DNA of 53,132 nucleotides from Pseudomonadota bacterium. Its GTDB lineage: Bacteria; Pseudomonadota; Alphaproteobacteria; Rhizobiales; Xanthobacteraceae. Both the position numbers and the translations under genes were made by a program. Under the pieces are notes generated by a model. That model saw nothing but the letters and a program-made list of their open reading frames with translations, was not told the DNA's origin and made no database searches. The DNA lies in assembly GCA_023386885.1 (NCBI GenBank), contig JAEWIX010000036.1:1-53132 (forward strand), in the 5' to 3' direction. Shown one piece after another: positions 48,258-53,132 of the stretch. Numbering within the stretch: position 1 is the first letter of the stretch; every line of letters starts with the position of its first letter.

Positions 48258-49145
48258 ATGACCAATCCGCATACCGATTTTCACGGCGTTTTCCCCTATC
48301 TCGTCTCGCCCATCGATGCGTTGGGTAGCATCCGCACCGACGTGCTCGGGCGGCTGTCCGACGACCTGATCAAGGCCGGCGTTCACGGGCTGACGCCGCT
48401 CGGCTCGACCGGCGAGTTCGCCTACCTCGACGGCAAGCAGCGCGCCACCGTGGCGCGGACCACCATCGAAGCGGCGCAGCGCCGGGTGCCGGTAATCGTC
48501 GGTGTCGCGTCAACCGCGATAGCTGACGCGGTGGCGCAGGCGCGCGCCTATCAGCAGATGGGCGCCGATGGCATCCTCGCCATTCTCGAAGCGTACTTTC
48601 CGCTCAAGGATGCCCAGGTCGAAGCCTATTTCCACGCCATTGCCGACGCAGTCGATATTCCGGTGGTGATCTACACCAATCCGAACTTCCAGCGCTCCGA
48701 TCTGACGCTCGACGTCATCGCGCGCCTGGCCGAGCATCCGCGTATCGTCGGGATCAAGGACGCGTCTACCAACACCGGCCGCCTGCTGTCGATCATGAAT
48801 CGCTGCGGCGACAAGATTGATGTGTTCGCCGCGTCGGCACACATTCCGGCGGCAGTGATGTTGATCGGCGGTCGCGGCTGGATGGCGGGGCCGGCCTGTG
48901 TCGCTCCGCGCGACAGCGTCAAGCTCTATGATCTGTGCAAGGCCGAACGCTGGGACGAAGCGTTGGCGTTGCAACGTCGGATGTGGCGGCTGAATGAAGC
49001 GTTCGCGAAGTACAATCTCGCCGCCTGCATTAAGGCCGGGCTGAGCATCCAGGGCTACGACGTCGGCGATCCGATTCCGCCGCAATCGCCGTTGAGCGCC
49101 GACGAACGCAAGGTCATCGAAGCCGTCTTGTCCGACATCGCATAG
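48258..49145 (+). CDS. Dihydrodipicolinate synthase-family aldolase/lyase
   Basis: A 295-residue TIM-barrel enzyme of the DapA/NanA superfamily. Seen are the LTPLGSTGEFAYL segment, the conserved Tyr of PVVIYTNPN and the Schiff-base Lys in GIKDAST. True DapA-specific residues are not all obvious and the gene lies away from lysine genes, so it may use another keto-acid substrate. It follows the MetB-like gene by 68 bases. The start at 48258 gives the family N-terminus; a GTG at 48216 is in frame. Confidence 0.87.
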   Translation: MTNPHTDFHGVFPYLVSPIDALGSIRTDVLGRLSDDLIKAGVHGLTPLGSTGEFAYLDGKQRATVARTTIEAAQRRVPVIVGVASTAIADAVAQARAYQQMGADGILAILEAYFPLKDAQVEAYFHAIADAVDIPVVIYTNPNFQRSDLTLDVIARLAEHPRIVGIKDASTNTGRLLSIMNRCGDKIDVFAASAHIPAAVMLIGGRGWMAGPACVAPRDSVKLYDLCKAERWDEALALQRRMWRLNEAFAKYNLAACIKAGLSIQGYDVGDPIPPQSPLSADERKVIEAVLSDIA

Positions 49146-49153
49146 CCATTCCA

Positions 49154-49184
49154 GCGAGCCGGGGGCATGCCGCTGCCGGTTCGC
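49154..49184 (+). terminator. Possible terminator after the DapA-family gene
   Basis: GCGAGCCGG and CCGGTTCGC form a 9-bp stem with one G-U pair around a 13-nt loop, followed by TCTT. Weak T-run. Confidence 0.5.
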
Positions 49185-49236
49185 TCTTGAGCTAATTCGC
49201 GCGTTTCGCGCCTCCCTCGATCGAAGGTTTCTCCGC

Positions 49237-51570
49237 ATGAACATTCTACCAGCCAACATGCGCTTCGGCGCCGGCCAGCCCGTCAAGCGTCTGGAAGATC
49301 AGCGGCTGCTGACAGGACATGGCAAATATCTCGACGACAAGCCAGCGGACGGTGCGCTGTGGCTGGTGCTGTTGCGCTCGCCGCACGCGCATGCTCGCAT
49401 TCTGTCAGTCGACAGCGCGGCAGCGCGAACGATGCCTGGGGTGGAAGCGATCTTCACCGGCGCGGATCTTGTCGCTGATGATATCGGCAGTATTCCGACG
49501 CTGCCGATCTTCAAACGTCCCGACGGCTCCGACATGCTGCTGCCGCCGCGTCGTCTGCTGGCGCACGAGGTAGTGCGCTTCACCGGCGAACCGGTCGCAG
49601 CGGTGGTTGCGACAACACCGGACGCGGCGCGGCTCGCGATGGAAGCCATTGCCGTCGAATACGATGTACTGCCGTCGGTGGTCGATCCGGTCGCCGCGGT
49701 CGCACCCGATGCGCCGCGTGCGTGGCAGGAGGCGCCAGACAACATCGTCGCGGCGATGAGCTACGGCGATGCCGCCAAGGTGGAGAAAGTATTCGCGACG
49801 GCGAAGCATGTCGTGAAACTGGATGTCGCCAGCCAGCGGCTGGTGCCGTCGGCGATGGAGCCGCGTGCCACCATCGCGGAGGTCGAGAAGAAATCCGGAC
49901 GGCTGATCCTGCAAGTGCAATCTCAAACGCCGACCTCGACCCGCGACATTCTTGCTGACGCGATTCTGAAGCGGCCGAAAGAGAGCATTCATGTTCAAGT
50001 CGGTGACATGGGGGGTGGCTTCGGACAGAAGACCGGGCTTTATCCTGAAGATGGCCTTGTTGCTTATGCGGCCGTGAAGCTCAATCGCAAGGTGCGCTGG
50101 CGTGGCGACCGCACCGACGAGTTCGTCGGTGGCACCCACGGTCGCGATCTCACCTCGACGGCCGAATTCGCGCTGAACGCCAAGGGGCGCGTGCTGGCTT
50201 ATCGCGTGCGTTCGCTCGGCGGCACTGGTGCGTATCTCGCAGGCGCCGGCGTGATCATTCCGCTGGTACTCGGTCCGTTCGTCGCCACCGGCGTCTACGA
50301 TCTTCCGCTGGTGCACTTCGACGTCAGGGCGGTGATGACCAATACTGCGCCGGTCGGGGCTTATCGTGGCGCGGGTCGCCCGGAAGCGGTGTTCGTCGTC
50401 GAGCGTTTGATGGATGCCGCAGCGCGACAGCTCAACATGGACCCGCGCCAGATCCGCAAAGTCAATTTCATCAACCCGGATCAACTGCCTTACACCAACG
50501 CTGCGGGCCAAGTGTACGATAGCGGCGCCTTCGCGCACATGCTCGAGCGCGCTTCGGAACAAGCGGACTGGGATGGCTTCGCCGCGCGCAAGAAGGCCGC
50601 GAAGAAGAAGGGGCTACTCTATGGCCGTGGCCTGACCAGCTACATCGAATGGACCGGCGGTCGCGCGCACAGCGAGAAGGTCAGCCTGTATGCGACTGCC
50701 GAAGGCCGCGTCGTGTTGCATTCCGGCACGCAGGCGATGGGGCAGGGGCTCGAGACCAGCTATTCGCAGATGATCGCATCCTCGCTCGGCATTCCGATCG
50801 ACAGGATCGATGTGGTGCAGGGTGACACCGATCTGGCACAAGGATTCGGCAGCGTAGGCTCGCGCTCGCTGTTCGTGGGCGGCACCGCCGTTGCGGTGTC
50901 GTCAGCAGACTTGATCGCCAAGGCACGCGAGAAGGCGTCGCATCTGCTGGAAGCCGCGGTTGAAGACATCGAATACGGCGACGGCTGGCTCACTGTGGTG
51001 GGTACCGACCGCCGCATCGGATTGTTCGACATCGCGAAGGCGGAACAGAATGCGCGGCTCAGCGTCGACAGCACCGGCGAGGTCGATGGGCCGAGTTGGC
51101 CGAATGGCGTGCATATCTGCGAGGTCGAGATCGATCCCGATACTGGCATGACGCGCGTCGTGCGCTATTCGACCGTCGACGACGTCGGTGTCGCGGTGAA
51201 TCCGATGCTGGTCGCAGGCCAGGTACATGGCGGCGTGGCGCAGGGCATCGGGCAGGCGCTGTATGAAACCGTCGCCTACGATCAGGACGGCCAGCTTCTC
51301 ACCGCGAGCTATCAGGATTATTGCATCCCGCGTGCCAGCGATATTCCGGCGATCAATGTAACTCTCGACGGTTCCGCGCCGTGCCGGACCAATCCGCTTG
51401 GTGCCAAAGGATGCGGCGAATCCGGCGCGATCGGCGGTCCGCCCTGCATCACCAACGGCGTGATGGACGCGCTGGCGCCGCTTGGCATCACGACACTCGA
51501 CACACCGTTATCGCCGGTCAAGATCTGGCAGGCGATCCGGGATGCGGAGCAGCGCGCCAAGAACGTCTAA
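49237..51570 (+). CDS. Xanthine dehydrogenase/CO dehydrogenase-family molybdopterin large subunit
   Basis: A 777-residue molybdenum hydroxylase large subunit. The N-terminal domain (GQPVKRLEDQRLLTGHGKYLDD) is typical of CoxL-like proteins. Further marks are GDMGGGFGQKTGLYPED near 250-270, GAYRGAGRPEA near 375 and the active-site glutamate loop GCGESGAIGGPP near 725. The CO dehydrogenase active-site Cys motif is not seen, so a different hydroxylation substrate is likely. There is no Tat signal and no small (2Fe-2S) or medium (FAD) subunit gene beside it, so partners must be encoded elsewhere. Confidence 0.9.
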   Translation: MNILPANMRFGAGQPVKRLEDQRLLTGHGKYLDDKPADGALWLVLLRSPHAHARILSVDSAAARTMPGVEAIFTGADLVADDIGSIPTLPIFKRPDGSDMLLPPRRLLAHEVVRFTGEPVAAVVATTPDAARLAMEAIAVEYDVLPSVVDPVAAVAPDAPRAWQEAPDNIVAAMSYGDAAKVEKVFATAKHVVKLDVASQRLVPSAMEPRATIAEVEKKSGRLILQVQSQTPTSTRDILADAILKRPKESIHVQVGDMGGGFGQKTGLYPEDGLVAYAAVKLNRKVRWRGDRTDEFVGGTHGRDLTSTAEFALNAKGRVLAYRVRSLGGTGAYLAGAGVIIPLVLGPFVATGVYDLPLVHFDVRAVMTNTAPVGAYRGAGRPEAVFVVERLMDAAARQLNMDPRQIRKVNFINPDQLPYTNAAGQVYDSGAFAHMLERASEQADWDGFAARKKAAKKKGLLYGRGLTSYIEWTGGRAHSEKVSLYATAEGRVVLHSGTQAMGQGLETSYSQMIASSLGIPIDRIDVVQGDTDLAQGFGSVGSRSLFVGGTAVAVSSADLIAKAREKASHLLEAAVEDIEYGDGWLTVVGTDRRIGLFDIAKAEQNARLSVDSTGEVDGPSWPNGVHICEVEIDPDTGMTRVVRYSTVDDVGVAVNPMLVAGQVHGGVAQGIGQALYETVAYDQDGQLLTASYQDYCIPRASDIPAINVTLDGSAPCRTNPLGAKGCGESGAIGGPPCITNGVMDALAPLGITTLDTPLSPVKIWQAIRDAEQRAKNV

Positions 51571-51695
51571 GAGGGCGGTAGAACTTCACCGTAGTTGATG
51601 AAGCGTGGCGTCCGCTGTCGTTTGAGGTATGCTCACCGTCGAATGCTGCGTGTCCGTTGGACATGCGAGCGTTGGCGACATGACAGGAGATATTG

Positions 51696-52316
51696 ATGCG
51701 TCGGCTTCTCACCGTCCTGGCAGCTTTGGCGACACTGAGCCTGACAAATTGCGGTTACAACGCGATCCAGAGTCAGGACGAGCAGATCAAATCGAGCTGG
51801 TCGGAGGTCGTCAATCAATATCAGCGCCGCGCCGATCTCGTGCCCAACCTCGTCAATTCGGTAAAGGGCTTCGCGCAGCAGGAAAAAGACGTGTTGCTCG
51901 GCGTCACCAACGCGCGCGCCAAGGTCGGCAGCATTCAGGCCTCGCCGGAAACGCTCAACGATCCGGCCGCCTTCAACAAGTTCCAGCAAGCACAGGGCGA
52001 ACTCTCCAGCGCGCTGTCGCGCTTGTTGGTGGTGACGGAGAATTATCCGCAACTGAAATCGGATGCGCTGTTTCGCGATCTGATGTCGCAACTCGAGGGT
52101 ACCGAGAACCGCATCACTGTGGCGCGTAATCGCTACATCAAGTCCGTGCAGGACTATAACGTCACGGTGCGCTCGTTCCCATCCAACCTCACCGCGATGA
52201 TGTTCGGCTACAAGGAGAAGCCGAACTTCACCGTCGACAACGAGAAGGCGATTTCGACCGCGCCGAAGGTCGACTTCAATCCGGCGCCCGCACCGACGCC
52301 CGCACCCGCCAAATAA
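51696..52316 (+). CDS. lemA: LemA-family lipoprotein
   Basis: A 206-residue protein with a lipoprotein signal (RRLLTVLAALATLSLTNC, lipobox Cys at residue 18 or so). The LemA helical domain follows (WSEVVNQYQRRADLVPNLVNSVKGFAQQEKD shortened here by the window of motifs RRADLVPNLVN and DYNVTVRSFPSN). A proline/alanine-rich C-terminal tail closes it. The start at 51696 has an AGGAGA site; a TTG one codon earlier is in frame. LemA genes are nearly always paired with TPM-domain genes, as here (15 bases apart), and are thought to act together at the membrane. Confidence 0.93.
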   Translation: MRRLLTVLAALATLSLTNCGYNAIQSQDEQIKSSWSEVVNQYQRRADLVPNLVNSVKGFAQQEKDVLLGVTNARAKVGSIQASPETLNDPAAFNKFQQAQGELSSALSRLLVVTENYPQLKSDALFRDLMSQLEGTENRITVARNRYIKSVQDYNVTVRSFPSNLTAMMFGYKEKPNFTVDNEKAISTAPKVDFNPAPAPTPAPAK

Positions 52317-52331
52317 GCCGGCGGATCGCGT

Positions 52332-53132
52332 ATGACAGCGATCAAAACGGTCGCGACGGCCCTGCTGGCATGGATGCTGTGCTGGGCCGCCGTTGCGGTT
52401 GCCGATGTTGCCGTTCCGCCACTCACCGGCCACGTCGTCGATCAAACCGGGACGCTGACATCAGAGCAGATCACAACGCTCGACGGCACGCTGCAAGCGT
52501 TCGAGCAGCGCAAGGGTAGCCAGATCGCCGTTCTCATCGTGCCGACCACCGAGCCCGAGGCCATCGAGCAGTTCTCGATCCGGGTCGCGGAAGCGTGGAA
52601 GATCGGCCGCAAGAAGGTCGACGACGGCGCCATTCTGGTCATCGCCAAGGACGATCGACGGCTGCGTATCGAGGTCGGCTACGGTCTTGAAGGTGCGCTG
52701 ACTGACGTGACGTCGAAGCGTATCATCGACGAGATCATCACGCCGAAATTCCGCCAAGGCGATTTCGCCGGCGGCATCACGGCTGGTGTCGACCGCATGA
52801 TCAGCGTCATCGACGGCGAGCCACTGCCGGAACCGAAGCGGCAACAACCGGGCACGAATATTTTCGATCATCTCGAATCCATCGGCCCGGTCGCGTTCTT
52901 CGCGGTGCTGGTGTTCGGCGGCATCTTCCGCGCGACGTTTGGCCGATTGGTGGGCTCCGTCGTCACCGGAGGCCTGGTTGGTCTGGTGATCTGGTTCCTG
53001 GTCGGAACGCTGGCGATGGCGGCGATCATCGGATTGATTGCTTTCGTCTTTACATTGATCGGCGATAGTGTCGTGTCCTCCGGAGGTGGTCGAGGCGGCA
53101 GAGGCGGTTTGTCGGGCGGCGGGGGCGGCTGG
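52332..53132 (+). CDS. TPM-domain (YgcG-like) membrane protein, truncated by the window end
   Basis: The open frame of 267 codons runs off the window without a stop. It has a signal peptide (cleavage near AVADVA), then the TPM domain beginning VPPLTGHVVDQTGTLTSEQ with RKKVDDGAILVIAKDDRRLRIEV shortened here to its conserved core KVDDGAIL and GYGLEGALTD. Two membrane helices follow (about residues 190-245), then a glycine/serine/tryptophan-rich tail, as usual in this family just before the stop. Only a few residues are probably missing. Paired with lemA. Confidence 0.9.
   Translation, partial: MTAIKTVATALLAWMLCWAAVAVADVAVPPLTGHVVDQTGTLTSEQITTLDGTLQAFEQRKGSQIAVLIVPTTEPEAIEQFSIRVAEAWKIGRKKVDDGAILVIAKDDRRLRIEVGYGLEGALTDVTSKRIIDEIITPKFRQGDFAGGITAGVDRMISVIDGEPLPEPKRQQPGTNIFDHLESIGPVAFFAVLVFGGIFRATFGRLVGSVVTGGLVGLVIWFLVGTLAMAAIIGLIAFVFTLIGDSVVSSGGGRGGRGGLSGGGGGW

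Overview
The window reads as chromosome of an alphaproteobacterium of the Bradyrhizobium/Rhodopseudomonas/Afipia type. This is judged from high-GC coding style, a six-gene Mrp antiporter operon with fused MrpA/B, orphan branched-chain-type binding proteins, a GCG_CRPN-type small protein and general protein similarity; no marker gene for naming a species is present. Genes are dense on both strands, with no intact transposon, CRISPR array or rRNA.

Layout. 1-2.7 kb: the two membrane subunits of a TRAP transporter (the binding protein would lie upstream of the window) and an LTXXQ/Spy-like periplasmic protein. 2.8-7.4 kb: tRNA-Lys(CUU) followed by a decayed integrase end, then a divergent TetR regulator / FAD monooxygenase-esterase fusion pair and an orphan ABC binding protein. 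7.7-16.8 kb: a selenocysteine and formate dehydrogenase locus (below). 17.6-24.2 kb: an alcohol-oxidation cluster with a PCu(A)C copper chaperone, a PQQ dehydrogenase carrying the lanthanide-type DYD signature, cytochrome c, an unknown exported protein and an IorAB-type molybdenum oxidoreductase. 24.4-27.1 kb: small membrane proteins and an FAD hydroxylase overlapping a DUF2783 gene. 27.1-33.2 kb: mrpAB-C-D-E-F-G. 33.8-42.9 kb: small stress or unknown proteins, an MFS transporter, an acetylpolyamine-deacetylase-like protein, an AhpD-like protein, a MocR regulator facing a class II HMG-CoA reductase, and a second orphan binding protein. 43.3-53.1 kb: sulfite reductase cysJI, a MetB-like enzyme, a DapA-family lyase, a lone xanthine-dehydrogenase-type large subunit, LemA and a TPM-domain protein cut by the window end.

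The most striking region is 7.7-16.8 kb. The expected native arrangement fdhE-selA-selB-selC is visible, but fdhE is reduced to a 42-codon scar fusing its two ends, and native selB is a wreck that has lost its GTPase domain and carries a frameshift and a nonsense codon. selA is intact and the tRNA-Sec gene selC is largely intact. Directly after selC comes a complete second selB of a different, actinobacterial-looking type, convergent with a three-gene NAD-linked formate dehydrogenase operon. The catalytic gene of that operon contains an in-frame UGA (Sec87) followed 11 nt later by a stem-loop with a GGUCU loop, so the two reading frames there are one selenoprotein gene. Its N-terminal [4Fe-4S] domain is encoded separately, on the downstream iron-sulfur subunit. 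The simplest reading is that the native selenoprotein formate dehydrogenase and SelB were lost and replaced by an imported enzyme that brought its own SelB, while resident SelA and tRNA-Sec were kept: a hybrid selenocysteine decoding system.
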